Assembly (NCBI GenBank): GCA_963769745.1
Contig: CAVYNB010000020.1
Coordinates: 1-64,000, forward strand
Length of the DNA stretch: 64,000 nucleotides
Reading direction: 5' to 3'
Source of the DNA: JALORV01 sp963769745
GTDB lineage: Bacteria; Pseudomonadota; Gammaproteobacteria; Burkholderiales; Burkholderiaceae_F
Position numbers and translations under genes: made by a program. Each line of letters opens with the position of its first letter. The stretch's first letter is position 1. This document shows positions 55,786 to 64,000 of the stretch, one piece after another. The notes under the pieces were generated by a model. It worked only from the letters and a program-made list of their open reading frames with translations. It searched no databases and was not told where the DNA came from.

Positions 55786-56176
55786 ATGCGCGACGCCGAC
55801 CGCCCTTCCTCGGCGCGCAATGTCCTGGGCGGCCCGCTCGCGCCCTGCTGCGAGGATCCTGCAACGGGCTTCTACCGCGACGGTTACTGCCACACCGGGA
55901 CCGCAGGACGTCGGGTCGCACACGGTGTGCGCGCGCATGAGCCACGAGTTCCTGGAGTATTCACTCCAGCAAGGAAACGACCTCGTTACTCCACACCCGG
56001 AGTTTGACTTTCCGGGACTGCGTGCCGGCGACCGCTGGTGCCTGTGCGTGGCCCGCTGGCGCGAGGCCCTGGAGGCGGGTGTCGCCCCGAAGGTCATCCT
56101 TGCCTCGACGCACGAGAAGGCGCTCGCCGAAGTGACGCTCGAGCAACTCACGCGTCACGCAATAGACGTCCAATGA
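55786..56176 (+). CDS. DUF2237 family protein, apparent frameshift
   Basis: The first frame encodes SARNVLGGPLAPCCEDPATG and FYRDGYCHTG. The next frame continues PQDVGSHTVCARMSHEFLEY, GNDLVTPHPEFDFPGLRAGD, RWCLCVARWREALEAGVAP and STHEKALAEVTLEQL. Joined by removing one base near 55900 these make a complete DUF2237 protein of about 129 residues with its conserved cysteines. The family is small, cytosolic and uncharacterised. Its stop overlaps the PIN-domain start by 4 bp. Confidence 0.85.
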
Positions 56177-56613
56177 ACTCGCGGGCGCTGGTCCGCGCCG
56201 TCATCGACACCAACGTGCTGCTGGACTTCTGGGTCTTCGACGACCCACGCGCGGCACCCCTGCGCGTCGCCGTGGAAAGTGGCGAGGTCGGCGCGCTGCG
56301 CTGCGGCCCGTCGGTGGACGAACTTAGCGACGTGCTCGGCCGGCCGGTGTTCGGCGTCTCGAACGAGCGTCGATGCACGATCCTGCGGCATTGGGATCGG
56401 CTCGCCGTACCGATCGATCGGGTGCACGCCGCTCCCTTCGCCTGCAGCGATCCCCACGACCAGAAGTTCCTCGACCTGGCGCTGACGGCGGGGGCCGACT
56501 GGCTTGTCACCAAGGACAAGGCTCTGCTGAAGCTCGCGCGTCGTGCGCGGCGCGACGGCCTGCAGATCGTTGATCCGTCCGGCGCGATCACGCTGATCGG
56601 ACAGCACGCATGA
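56173..56613 (+). CDS. PIN-domain putative nuclease
   Basis: The 146-residue protein has the PIN fold (COG1569-type): RAVIDTNVLLDFWVFDDP with the first acidic residue, a DELSDVLGRPVF region with the second, and CSDPHDQKFLDLALTAGADW followed by LVTKDKALL with the later acids. PIN proteins are Mg-dependent RNases, often VapC toxins, but this one has no antitoxin gene next to it; it overlaps DUF2237 upstream and the alcohol dehydrogenase downstream, each by 4 bp. It may therefore not be a toxin. Confidence 0.8.
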   Translation: MNSRALVRAVIDTNVLLDFWVFDDPRAAPLRVAVESGEVGALRCGPSVDELSDVLGRPVFGVSNERRCTILRHWDRLAVPIDRVHAAPFACSDPHDQKFLDLALTAGADWLVTKDKALLKLARRARRDGLQIVDPSGAITLIGQHA

Positions 56614-57623
56614 CCGAGACGACTGCGCGGTCGGCGGCGATGGCGCTGGTGGCGATCGGCCAGCCACTGCAGAGGATCGAGCAGCCCGTTCCCGCGCCCG
56701 CCGCCGGCGAAGTGGTTCTGCGCGTCAGCGCCTGCGGAGTCTGCCGTACCGATCTGCACATCGTCGATGGCGAACTGCCGGCACAACGCTTGCCGATCGT
56801 GCCCGGCCACGAAGTCGTCGGTCGCGTGATTGCACGCGGGCTTGGCGTCGATCGATTCGCGATCGGCGACCGCGTCGGGCTGCCCTGGCTCGGCCGCAGC
56901 TGCGGCGCCTGCCCGTTCTGCCGATCGCATCAGGAAAACCTGTGCGACGCGCCGCAGTTCACCGGGTACACGCGCGATGGCGGCTATGCCGAGCACGTCG
57001 TTGCCGCCGCCGATTTCTGCTTTCACCTGCCGGCGGCACTCGACGATGTGCACGCGGCGCCGTTGCTGTGCGCGGGACTGATCGGGTACCGGGCATTGCG
57101 CATGGCCGGCGATGCGCAGAGGCTGGGAATCTACGGGTTCGGCGCCGCGGCGCACCTGATCGCGCAGGTGGCCGTCTGGCAAGGGCGCAGCGTCTTCGCG
57201 TTCACCCGGCCCGGCGACCGCGCCGGACAGGATTTCGCACGCTCGCTGGGCTGCCAGTGGGCCGGCGACTCCACGGTCGAGCCCCCAGCGCCGCTCGATG
57301 CTGCGCTCATCTTTGCCCCGGTCGGAGCGCTGGTGCCGGCTGCACTGCATGCGACGCGCAAGGGCGGCGTGGTGGTCTGCGCGGGCATCCACATGAGCGA
57401 CATCCCGGCATTTCCCTATCGCCTGCTCTGGGGCGAACGCATCGTTCGCTCAGTGGCGAACCTCACGCGCGCCGACGCCGAAGAATTCCTGGAACTCGCC
57501 GCGCGAATTCCGCTGCAGACGACCGTCGAAGTCTTCGGTCTGAATCAGGCGAACGAGGCCATCGACGCGGTGCGGCAGGGTCGCGTGAACGGCGCCGCCG
57601 TTCTCGATTGCAGTGCGGCGTAG
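56610..57623 (+). CDS. zinc-dependent alcohol dehydrogenase
   Basis: The 337-residue MDR-family enzyme carries catalytic-zinc ligands Cys45 (SACGVCRTDLH) and His67 (VPGHEVVG). The structural-zinc set is Cys98, Cys101, Cys104 and Cys112 (CGACPFCRSHQENLC). The nucleotide-binding turn is IYGFGAAAHLIAQVA instead of the usual GxGGxG, which is somewhat unusual. It resembles AdhP-like enzymes that oxidise primary alcohols. The start overlaps the PIN gene by 4 bp; a later ATG at 56640 is also possible. The 269 bp after it (57624-57892) hold no gene I can support. Confidence 0.88.
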   Translation: MTETTARSAAMALVAIGQPLQRIEQPVPAPAAGEVVLRVSACGVCRTDLHIVDGELPAQRLPIVPGHEVVGRVIARGLGVDRFAIGDRVGLPWLGRSCGACPFCRSHQENLCDAPQFTGYTRDGGYAEHVVAAADFCFHLPAALDDVHAAPLLCAGLIGYRALRMAGDAQRLGIYGFGAAAHLIAQVAVWQGRSVFAFTRPGDRAGQDFARSLGCQWAGDSTVEPPAPLDAALIFAPVGALVPAALHATRKGGVVVCAGIHMSDIPAFPYRLLWGERIVRSVANLTRADAEEFLELAARIPLQTTVEVFGLNQANEAIDAVRQGRVNGAAVLDCSAA

Positions 57624-57892
57624 ACAGTCAGTTCCATTGGACTTTCCGTCACGGCGAGTGAATTACCAGTCAAGTTCATTGAAAGCTTCCCGCATGGCCA
57701 GAACCGAACGGCGCCGGCCCTCGTTCAAAGGCGCACAACGCAGACGCAATTCGGGTTTGATCCCCAGCGATGTCTGTCCTCACGTGGTTAGCCCTGTTTG
57801 GCGTTGGCCGCATTCTTCCGTTGTGGCTCGATCGCGGCTCACCCGGACTCGGAAGGGTCGCCTCCGTGTATGGTTTGGGACAGTGCGACAAC

Positions 57893-59161
57893 ATGGACGC
57901 GCCTTCCGTGATTACAACCGTTTCCTTGTCAATTGCGTTGCTTGTCGCCTGCGCTTGGCCGGCAATGGCGGCGGACTTGGCCGTCGTCGATGCCCGCGTT
58001 TATCCCGCCCCCGATGCGGCGCCGATCGAACACGGCACGGTGCTCGTGCGCGACGGCCGAATTACAGCAGTCGGACCTTCAGCGACGCTCACGGTACCCG
58101 CAGGGGCGACGGTGATCGATGGCAAGGGCAGGTTCGTCACAGCCGGATTCTGGAACAGCCACGTGCACTTCCTGGCACTGCCGCTGCGCGAGGCAGCCAC
58201 GCGCCCGGCATCGGAACTGGACGCGGCGCTGAACACGATGCTTACGCGCTGGGGCTTCACGACAGTGTTCGACGTCGCTTCGCTCAACGGCAGCGCTCGG
58301 GCGTTGCGTAAGCGGATCGAAGCTGGCGAGGTCACGGGACCGGCCATCCTGAATGTAGACGCACCGTTCTTTCCGAAGGACGGCACGCCGATTTACGTGC
58401 GCGCCCTGCTGAAAGAGATTGGGGCACCGAGCGCAGAAGTCGCCAGCCCGGATCAGGCTCGGGCGCGGGCCAGACAGCAGCTTGCAGAGGGCGCAGATGG
58501 GGTCAAGCTATTCACCGGAGCGGTTGTCGGTGGCGCGGTCGGAGTGCTGCCCATGGACGTCGACATCGCCCGCGCGGTGGTGGCCGAAGCCCATCGCTCC
58601 GGCAAGCCGGCGTTTGCCCACCCGAGCGATATGGCAGGGCTGGAAGTGTCACTGGCGAGCGGCGTGGATGTGCTGGCCCACACCACCCCATTTTCGGGTC
58701 CCTGGGATGCTGCACTGGTGCAACGTCTGCGCGCCGCGGATCTTGCCTTGATACCCACATTGACGTTGTTCGAGGCCGAGTTGCGTCGGGAGGCCGTACC
58801 CGACCCGGTGATCGCGCGCTTCATCGCCGACGCGACGCAGCAGGTGCAGGTGTTCGCCGCCGCGGGCGGCACGGTGCTGTTTGGCACCGACGTGGGCTAC
58901 ATCGATCAGTTCGACACCCGTCGCGAGTTTGAGTTGATGGCGCGGGCCGGGCTGGATTGGCGTCAGATCCTGGCCAGCCTGACCACCGCGCCCGCCGGGC
59001 GCTTCGGGCAAGGCCAGCGCAAGGGACGCATCGCTCCCGGGATGGAGGCGGATCTCGTTTTGCTGGGTACTGACCCAGCAGTGGACATCACTGGCTTCAG
59101 CGACGTGCGGGCAACGATTCGGAGCGGGCGGGTGCTCTCCGGCGCCACCGGCAGCAAGTGA
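57893..59161 (+). CDS. secreted metal-dependent amidohydrolase (imidazolonepropionase-like)
   Basis: From the ATG at 57893 the 422-residue protein has a signal peptide (ITTVSLSIALLVACAWPAMA). The composite beta-sandwich and TIM-barrel of the amidohydrolase_1 family follow: GTVLVRDGRITAVGPSA, VTAGFWNSHVHFLAL (HxH), GADGVKLFTGA (Lys that may be carboxylated), KPAFAHPSD and VLAHTTP (metal His), LFGTDVGYIDQFD (Asp) and the C-terminal GRIAPGMEADLVLLGTDP. The substrate is unknown; periplasmic prolidase-like or imidazolonepropionase-like members exist. The frame opens earlier at 57770 but without a signal peptide. Confidence 0.83.
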   Translation: MDAPSVITTVSLSIALLVACAWPAMAADLAVVDARVYPAPDAAPIEHGTVLVRDGRITAVGPSATLTVPAGATVIDGKGRFVTAGFWNSHVHFLALPLREAATRPASELDAALNTMLTRWGFTTVFDVASLNGSARALRKRIEAGEVTGPAILNVDAPFFPKDGTPIYVRALLKEIGAPSAEVASPDQARARARQQLAEGADGVKLFTGAVVGGAVGVLPMDVDIARAVVAEAHRSGKPAFAHPSDMAGLEVSLASGVDVLAHTTPFSGPWDAALVQRLRAADLALIPTLTLFEAELRREAVPDPVIARFIADATQQVQVFAAAGGTVLFGTDVGYIDQFDTRREFELMARAGLDWRQILASLTTAPAGRFGQGQRKGRIAPGMEADLVLLGTDPAVDITGFSDVRATIRSGRVLSGATGSK

Positions 59162-59309
59162 GGCAGCGCCTACCTGGTCATCGCGTTCCTCGGGCACGAC
59201 TGCTCCTGCCGGCCAATTGCGGCCATTCGCAGTGGGCGTCAGAATCGCTCAATAGCGGACACCTTCAGCTGATCTACCTACCACCCGAAGTCATTAGGAG
59301 AACACAACG

Positions 59310-59770
59310 ATGAATCAAAGGCAGCAGGCCATCGCAAAGGTTCCGTTTGTACTTTTCGCAGCGCTCGTAATCGCCGGCTGTGCCGCAACGCCTACTAAGG
59401 AAGTCGTGGCCACCAAAGAGGCGCCTGCAGCGATCGGCCCATCTTCCAAGCGATCAAGTTCGGCAACATGCTCTTTCTCGCGGGGCAGATTTCCATTGAT
59501 CCGAAGACGAATCAGTTGAATACGGGAACCATCGAAGAACAGACCAAGCTCGTGCTCGACAACTTGAAAGCCGTCTTGGCGGCAAACGGCATGACGATGG
59601 ACGACGTAGTGTCGACGACGGTCTTTCTCAAAGACTTGAATGATTTCGGCAAGATGAACGCGGTTTATGGGAGCTATTTCAAGGACAAGCCGCCGGCGCG
59701 TGCAACTGTCCAGGTGGCGCGGCTGCCGCGCGATGTGTTGGTAGAGATATCCGCTATAGCCGCGAAGTAA
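59310..59770 (+). CDS. lipoprotein-anchored RidA-family deaminase, apparent frameshift
   Basis: The N-terminal frame (start 59310, good TAGGAGA site) encodes a lipoprotein signal with lipobox VIAGC and a linker KEVVATKEAPAAIGP. The next frame gives FQAIKFGNMLFLAGQISIDP, LDNLKAVLAANGMTMDDVV, TTVFLKDLNDFGKMNAVY and PPARATVQVARLPRDVLVEI, a complete RidA domain including the catalytic Arg. One missing base near 59442 joins them at the family's GPYSQAI position. RidA hydrolyses reactive enamine/imine intermediates, normally in the cytosol; lipid anchoring would place this one in the periplasm. Confidence 0.8.
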
Positions 59771-59909
59771 TACCGGCGCAGTTGCCCCTCGTTAGGGCGA
59801 GCCGCGGTTCAATCACCTTTCCTACGACAGCCGTTGTCGGCCAGAAGCAGCCCCATTCTCCTTTCCCCCAATCCGCCCGTAAGCGGACCGTCAAGCGCTT
59901 AGCCTCACG

Positions 59910-59937
59910 TTGACTGACTACGCTTGTCGCGTATACG
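59910..59937 (+). promoter_or_regulatory. sigma-70-like promoter of the toxin-antitoxin operon
   Basis: TTGACT (59910-59915) and TATACG (59932-59937) are separated by 16 bp and lie just upstream of the toxin ATG. The -10 element overlaps the left arm of the operator palindrome, as expected for autorepressed toxin-antitoxin operons. Confidence 0.6.
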
Positions 59938-59950
59938 CTAGACGCGTATA
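59932..59950. promoter_or_regulatory. operator-like inverted repeat upstream of the toxin gene
   Basis: TATACGC and GCGTATA are perfect 7-bp inverted arms around a 5-bp spacer, ending 8 bp before the toxin start and overlapping the -10 element. HTH antitoxins of the HigA/NadS type bind such sites to repress their own operon. Confidence 0.65.
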
Positions 59951-59958
59951 TTGCGCGG

Positions 59959-60279
59959 ATGGTGCTCGTCGAGCTCACGCCGTTCGTCCGCTTCCGCGAA
60001 GAGCACTGGAACGACGACGAGTTGCGCGCCCTCCAACGCTTCTTGTTGGTGACGCCCACCGCGGGCGACACGATCCGCGGAACCGGTGGGCTGCGGAAGT
60101 TGCGCTGGGCGACGTCAGGGCGTGGCAAGCGCGGCGGCGCCCGGGTGATCTACTACCTGCAGACCTCGGTGGATCGGATCTACTTGGTCTACGGTTACGT
60201 GAAGGCCAAACAGGAAGACTTGACGCCGCAGCAGCTGAAAGTTTTGGCGGCTTTGATGAAGGAGATCGACGATGGATAA
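59959..60279 (+). CDS. RelE/HigB-like toxin
   Basis: The 106-residue protein is a RelE-superfamily toxin of the HigB2/NadS-associated kind. It has WNDDELRALQRFLLVTPTAG, GTGGLRKLRWATSGRGKRGG, ARVIYYLQTSVDRIYLVYGY and a Lys-rich end AKQEDLTPQQLKVLAALMKE. These are mRNA interferases acting on translating ribosomes. Its stop overlaps the antitoxin start by 8 bp. Toxin-first order is characteristic of HigBA-type modules. Confidence 0.88.
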   Translation: MVLVELTPFVRFREEHWNDDELRALQRFLLVTPTAGDTIRGTGGLRKLRWATSGRGKRGGARVIYYLQTSVDRIYLVYGYVKAKQEDLTPQQLKVLAALMKEIDDG

Positions 60280-60565
60280 GCAACACTTCGACCAACTGGT
60301 GCGCGGCGTGCGCGAGATGAAGCGGCACATGGCGGGCAAGTCCGTGGCCGGCGTCCGGACAACCAGCGTAAGCGAACCGGACATACGGGCGATCCGAGAA
60401 GCGGCGAAGATCAGCCAAGCCCAGTTCGCAAAGTTGATCGGCGTAAACCTGCGCACGCTGCAGAACTGGGAGCAGCAAAGAACCCGACCGACAGGCGCTG
60501 CTCGCGCTTTGCTGAAAATTGTGGCCTCGGATCCGAAAGCGGCTTTGGAGGCGCTGCACCAGTAA
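60272..60565 (+). CDS. HigA/NadS-like HTH antitoxin
   Basis: The 97-residue antitoxin has an N-terminal helical part (FDQLVRGVREMKRHMAG) and a C-terminal XRE-type helix-turn-helix (about residues 38-80: IRAIREAAKISQAQFAKLIG, VNLRTLQNWEQQRTRPTGAA). The arrangement matches NadS/HigA2 proteins paired with RelE-like toxins. It should neutralise the upstream toxin and bind the operator at 59932-59950. Confidence 0.88.
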   Translation: MDKQHFDQLVRGVREMKRHMAGKSVAGVRTTSVSEPDIRAIREAAKISQAQFAKLIGVNLRTLQNWEQQRTRPTGAARALLKIVASDPKAALEALHQ

Positions 60566-60678
60566 GTCTCAGCTCAACTCGGCCAGAGGCCGTCGTTTCG
60601 CGAGACCCGCCAACCCGCCCGGAAGCAGACACCTTTTTAGCGCTGCGAGGTCGGCTTAGGTGTGCGATCCTGTTTCCA

Positions 60679-61224
60679 ATGCTTTTCACGAGACGCATCT
60701 CCCCGCTTCAGATCGACGCCGTAGAGGTTCCCGGGGCTACCGGGCTCATCGGACTCCTTCACTGTCCAGGGTTGAATTACACCCACGGCGACATCGAGTG
60801 GACCCGTAGCCTCGACGAAGATCTCGACGCCCTGCGAGCCTGGGGCGCGAGCGCGCTCCTGACCCTGATCGAGTCGCACGAATTCACGATGCTCGGTGTA
60901 CCCGACCTCGGCGAGCGTGTCGGCGCCCGGATGCGGTGGTACTGGATACCAATTCCCGACGGCGGCGCGCCTGATCAAGCGGCAGACGCTGCATGGGTCG
61001 GGGTTAGGCGCGAACTTGTCGAAGCGCTTAGGACAGGGCGAAGGGTCGCACTTCACTGCCACGCCGGCTTGGGCCGGTCGGGCACCTTGGCGGCCAGCCT
61101 GCTCACTTGCTTCGGCGTGTCCGCCTCGGAAGCGATTGCAACCGTACGGCGGTCCCGACCGGGAGCGATTCAGACAGACGAGCAGGAGAAGTACGTGAGC
61201 AGGGCCTCGAGGAAGAACTGCTAA
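60679..61224 (+). CDS. dual-specificity/tyrosine-type protein phosphatase
   Basis: The 181-residue protein has the CX5R P-loop VALHCHAGLGRSGTLAA and an upstream general-acid region WIPIPDGGAPD, where Asp is the probable acid. It resembles the CDKN3-like bacterial phosphatases that often have the RMRWYWIPIPDG pattern. There is no signal peptide. It stands alone between the toxin-antitoxin pair and the convergent cupin-CMD gene; the substrate is unknown. Confidence 0.85.
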   Translation: MLFTRRISPLQIDAVEVPGATGLIGLLHCPGLNYTHGDIEWTRSLDEDLDALRAWGASALLTLIESHEFTMLGVPDLGERVGARMRWYWIPIPDGGAPDQAADAAWVGVRRELVEALRTGRRVALHCHAGLGRSGTLAASLLTCFGVSASEAIATVRRSRPGAIQTDEQEKYVSRASRKNC

Positions 61225-61312
61225 CGGAGCAATCGGCCATGAACCGACCTTCGCGGCCGCTGAGGAATTCACCTCAAAGCGGCCGGAAGCCGACGATTCG
61301 GCGGCCGGTGGG

Positions 61313-62138
61313 TCACGGCCGGTTGGCGAAGACCTCGCGCGCGACGCCGGCGGCGCTGATGGCGTTGGGCCAGCCGGCGTAGAACGCGAGATGGGTCAGG
61401 GCTTTCGGAGATCTCATCCTTCGAGAGCCCGTTGTCCAGCGAGCGCGCCAAGTGCGAGCGCAACTGATCGGGCCGGCTCAGCGCGATCAACGCGCTGACG
61501 GTGATGAGGCTGCGGTCGCGCGGCGACAGCCCGGGGCGCGCCCACACGTCGCCGAACAGCACGTCGTCGGTGAGCTGAGCGAGCTTGGGCGCTACGTCGC
61601 CCAGCAGCGCTTGCGCCCGGGTCGGCTGCGCCGCGGCCTGCGGGCTCGTGGACGGCGCGCCCGCGGGCCTTGCCTCGTCGTACTGCGCGTCGCTGACCAG
61701 TTCCTGCCAGTCGGCGGTCTTGCCGTCCATCGCCTCGGTGATTGCGATGTGGGTCATCGCGCTGCCCGGCGCGGCGCCGTGCCAGTGCTTGACGCCCGGC
61801 GCGATGCGCACCACGTCGCCGGCGCGAATCTCCTCGACTGGCCCTCCCCAGCGCTGCACGCGGCCGACGCCAGCGGTCACGATCAGCGTCTGCCCCAGCG
61901 GATGGCTGTGCCAAGCGGTGCGGGCACCGGGCGAGAAGCTGACTGACCCGGCCGACGCGCGCTGCGCACCCGCCGGCGTGTGCAGCATCTCGACTTTCAC
62001 CGCACCGGTGAAGTGTTGCGCCGGCGCGGTCGTCACGGCCCGCGTGCCTGCGCGCGCGACCTGGAGCGCGTCATCGGCGGCGAGTGCGGGCGACAGCAGC
62101 GTCAGCGCAAGTGCGCCAGCAAGCATCTCTTTCATCAC
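61313..62138 (-). CDS. secreted cupin / carboxymuconolactone decarboxylase-like fusion, apparent frameshift
   Basis: A signal peptide (MKEMLAGALALTLLSPALA) precedes a cupin domain (TAWHSHPLGQTLIVTAGVG, GDVVRIAPGVKHWHGAAPGS, with the His/Glu metal set). A CMD domain follows (GDVWARPGLSPRDRSLITVS, DQLRSHLARSLDNGLSKDEI). After ISE the frame goes wrong. Removing one base near 61404 gives ALTHLAFYAGWPNAISAAGV and VAREVFANRP to a stop at 61313, the expected CMD end. This cupin-CMD fusion is common next to aldo-keto reductases and esterases, as here. Its enzymatic role is not established. Confidence 0.83.
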
Positions 62139-62162
62139 GATTCTCCTGTGTGTGAAGTGCCG

Positions 62163-63210
62163 TCACCGCGGGGACCGCGGCGGGCGTTGGCTCGGCACGC
62201 GCTCCCAGAAGCGCACCGCGTCGTCGATCCAGCCCTGTCCCGCTGTTCCGGTGCCGAGGCCGAACCCGTGCCCTAGTCCCGGCACCTCGCGGTACGCCAC
62301 CGTCACGCCGGCCTGTTCGAGCGCGCGCACCCTGCGCTGCATCGCGGCCGGCGGCGCGATCCGGTCGTGCTCGCCGACTACGACGAAGGTCGGTGGTTCG
62401 TTCGCCGAGGTGTCGGAGTGGCCGGTGTAGGCCATTACGACCGCGGCGGGCTTGGGCAGCGGATCGCCCCCGAAGCGGGCCGCACCGTGCGAACCGATAG
62501 ACGCTGCCATCCGGGCGCCGGCCGAGCTGCCCCAGAGCGAATAACCCTCGGTGCCCACTTGCAGTTCCGCGGCGCGGCGGAAGATCGTCGACAGCGCCGC
62601 GGCCAGGTCTTCGGTCGCCGCGGTGCTGCCTTGCCCGACCCGATAGCGCAGCACGAACGCGTTGAAGCCGTGCCGGTTGATCGCGAGCCCGTAGGGCAGC
62701 CCCTCGTGGACCGTGGCGACGTACGAGAACCCGCCGCCGGGCGCGATCACCGCGAAAGGCGCCCCCGGGCGGCCGCGCAGGAAGAACAGACCCGTGTCGG
62801 CCTTCGTCGGGTCGCGCGCCTTCTCGGCCGGTGCGTAGATATCGATGAACACCGGGCGTCCTGCATTGGCATCGTCGATCAACCGGTTCAGGCCCGCGAC
62901 GACGTCGCGCGCATTCACATGCTGGTGGTACGGCAGCAGCGAACCGAAGTCACCGAGCCGGACCTGTGCGGTCGACATCGACGTCGCTGCGCGGCAGCAG
63001 CAGCCGGGCGAAGCCGGCGAGCGCCGGATGGTCCAGCAGGTCGCCTATGCGGTCACCAGGGCCGAGGTGGGTCAACGCGGACCGCTGCTGTGCGGCGGCG
63101 GCCGCTGGCGCAGGGGATGGCGGCGCGACGAACCGCTCTCGCTCCGCGTCCGCCGCACCGGCGCAACAGGCCAGCGACAGCAGCGCCGCCCAGCCGCGTG
63201 CCGGCTTCAT
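62163..63210 (-). CDS. secreted alpha/beta-hydrolase (esterase-like), apparent frameshift
   Basis: An ATG at 63210, overlapping the aldo-keto reductase stop, opens a signal peptide (RGWAALLSLACCAGAADA) and the segment HPALAGFARLLLPRSDVDVD. The next frame continues RLGDFGSLLPYHQHVNARDV. Dropping one base near 62964 joins them. The hydrolase body has FAVIAPGGGFSYVATVHEG (oxyanion HGGG-like), SLWGSSAGARMAASI (nucleophile Ser in GSSAG), VVVGEHDRIAPP (Asp) and GLGHGFGLG (His). The substrate is unknown, although a small carboxyl ester is likely. It is the middle gene of the AKR-hydrolase-cupin/CMD operon. Confidence 0.8.
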
Positions 63211-64000
63211 CGCTGCTTTGGCGGCGCCTCGACGCCGGTGGCGGCGAGCACCGACGGCGACAGACGTGCGCCGCGGATCGGAATCGCCGAAATCGCCGCA
63301 TCCAGTTCCGCAAGCTCTGCGCCGCTGAAGACGATGGTTGCGGCGCCGACGTTCTCCTCGAGGTGGGCCATGTTCGTCGTACCGGGGATCGGGACGATCC
63401 ACGGCTTGCGGGCCGTCAGCCAGGCCAGCGAGATCTGCGCCGGCGTCGCCTCCTTGCGCCGTGCCCAGTTCCGCACGAGGTCGACCAGCGGCATGTTCGC
63501 GGGCAAGGCGTCGGGCGCGAAACGCGGCACGCTCGCGCGGAAGTCCTGCTCGCCGAAACGGCTGTCGACGCTGATCGTGCCCGCGAGGAATCCCATCCCC
63601 AGCGGGCTCCATGGTACGAAGCCGATGCCGAGTTCCTCGCACAGCGGCAGCACCTGCGCCTCGGGTCCGCGCCACAGCATCGAGTACTCGTTCTGGATCG
63701 CCGCCAGCGGGTGCACCGCATGCGCACGGCGGATCGTCTGCAGCCCCGGCTCGGACAGGCCCCAGTGCAGCACCTTGCCCTGCTTGACCAGGTCCTTGAT
63801 CGTTCCGGCCACGTCCTCGATGGGCACCTGCGGGTCGACTCGGTGCTGGTAGAGCAGATCGATGCGGTCCGTCCGTAGGCGGCGCAACTGGGCCTCCACG
63901 ACACGCCGGATGTGGTCGGGGCGGCTGTTGTGCCCCCGCGCCGCGCGCCGGTCTGCGGGTCGATGTCGAAGCCGAACTTGGTCGAGATGACGACTGCCGT
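63207..64000 (-). CDS. aldo/keto reductase, 5' end outside window and apparent frameshift
   Basis: The main frame (from about 63899) encodes VVEAQLRRLRTDRIDLLYQH with the barrel His, VKQGKVLHWGLSEPGLQTIR, NEYSMLWRG, LGIGFVPWSPLGMGFLAG and VPIPGTTNMAHLEENVGAAT, typical of the AKR family that binds NADPH. Upstream, the frame beginning at the window edge reads VVISTKFGFDIDPQTGARRG. The two join as ...HNSRPDHIRR if one base is added in the C-run (G-run on the gene strand) at 63933-63937. The catalytic Asp/Tyr/Lys lie further upstream, outside the window. It overlaps the hydrolase start by 4 bp. Confidence 0.85.
   Translation of the reverse strand, partial: GSRHLDQVRLRHRPADRRAARGHNSRPDHIRRVVEAQLRRLRTDRIDLLYQHRVDPQVPIEDVAGTIKDLVKQGKVLHWGLSEPGLQTIRRAHAVHPLAAIQNEYSMLWRGPEAQVLPLCEELGIGFVPWSPLGMGFLAGTISVDSRFGEQDFRASVPRFAPDALPANMPLVDLVRNWARRKEATPAQISLAWLTARKPWIVPIPGTTNMAHLEENVGAATIVFSGAELAELDAAISAIPIRGARLSPSVLAATGVEAPPKQR

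Noticed and set aside
56173..56613. Calling the PIN gene a VapC toxin of a toxin-antitoxin pair
   Set aside because: No small antitoxin frame precedes or follows it; the overlapping neighbours are DUF2237 and an alcohol dehydrogenase.

Overview
The window is GC-rich and densely coded. Its gene content points to a betaproteobacterium: rluD-pgeF-phaC-phaA-phaB, bamD beside rluD, sdhCDAB-sdhE-gltA with a GntR regulator, odhA-odhB-lpd followed by zapE, and mdh-prpB-prpC-prpD-acnA. These gene orders are typical of Burkholderiales, Rhodocyclales and Nitrosomonadales. The genus cannot be fixed from the sequence alone.

Layout. 1-3.9 kb: a small accessory operon (glutathione S-transferase, amidohydrolase, YtkA/FixH-like protein) and a sorbosone-dehydrogenase-like protein with a small cytochrome c. 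3.9-9.8 kb: the polyhydroxyalkanoate genes phaCAB downstream of pgeF and rluD. 9.8-15.6 kb: bamD, a DinG/YoaA-like Fe-S helicase, a DUF465 protein, a PP2C phosphatase, a secreted coiled-coil protein and zapE. 15.6-21.7 kb: the 2-oxoglutarate dehydrogenase complex (odhA, odhB, lpd) with a SHOCT-PspC protein between odhB and lpd. 22.0-36.6 kb: the most unusual block, two complete two-subunit 2-oxoacid:ferredoxin oxidoreductases, two different GltD-type flavo-iron-sulfur proteins, an NfnA/SudB-type reductase, a KAS III-like enzyme, a 743-residue protein of unknown function ending in a four-cysteine cluster site, and a ComB homologue. 37.3-43.2 kb: gltA, sdhE, sdhBADC and the GntR regulator. 43.7-52.0 kb: mdh, the methylcitrate cycle genes and aconitase. 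52-55.8 kb: an Mla-type lipid ABC transporter. 55.8-64 kb: accessory genes, including a HigBA-like toxin-antitoxin pair, a lipoprotein RidA, a protein phosphatase, and a cupin-CMD / esterase / aldo-keto reductase operon cut by the window end.

How it fits together. Nearly the whole oxidative TCA cycle and the methylcitrate cycle lie in this window. 2-oxoglutarate has two routes: the NAD-linked Odh complex, and one or two ferredoxin-linked oxidoreductases that would pass electrons through Fe-S flavoproteins to NADP(H). The two systems diverge from one 289-bp intergenic region. The ferredoxin-linked block sits between gltA and odhA, which are adjacent in many betaproteobacteria, so it may be an insertion into an ancestral sdh-gltA-odh cluster.

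Caution on quality. At least twelve genes, several of them essential or highly conserved (aconitase, sdhB, zapE, prpD), are each broken by single-base shifts that restore a textbook protein when corrected (thirteen shifts in all). This is best read as sequencing or assembly error, not gene decay. These genes are reported over their full reconstructed span.
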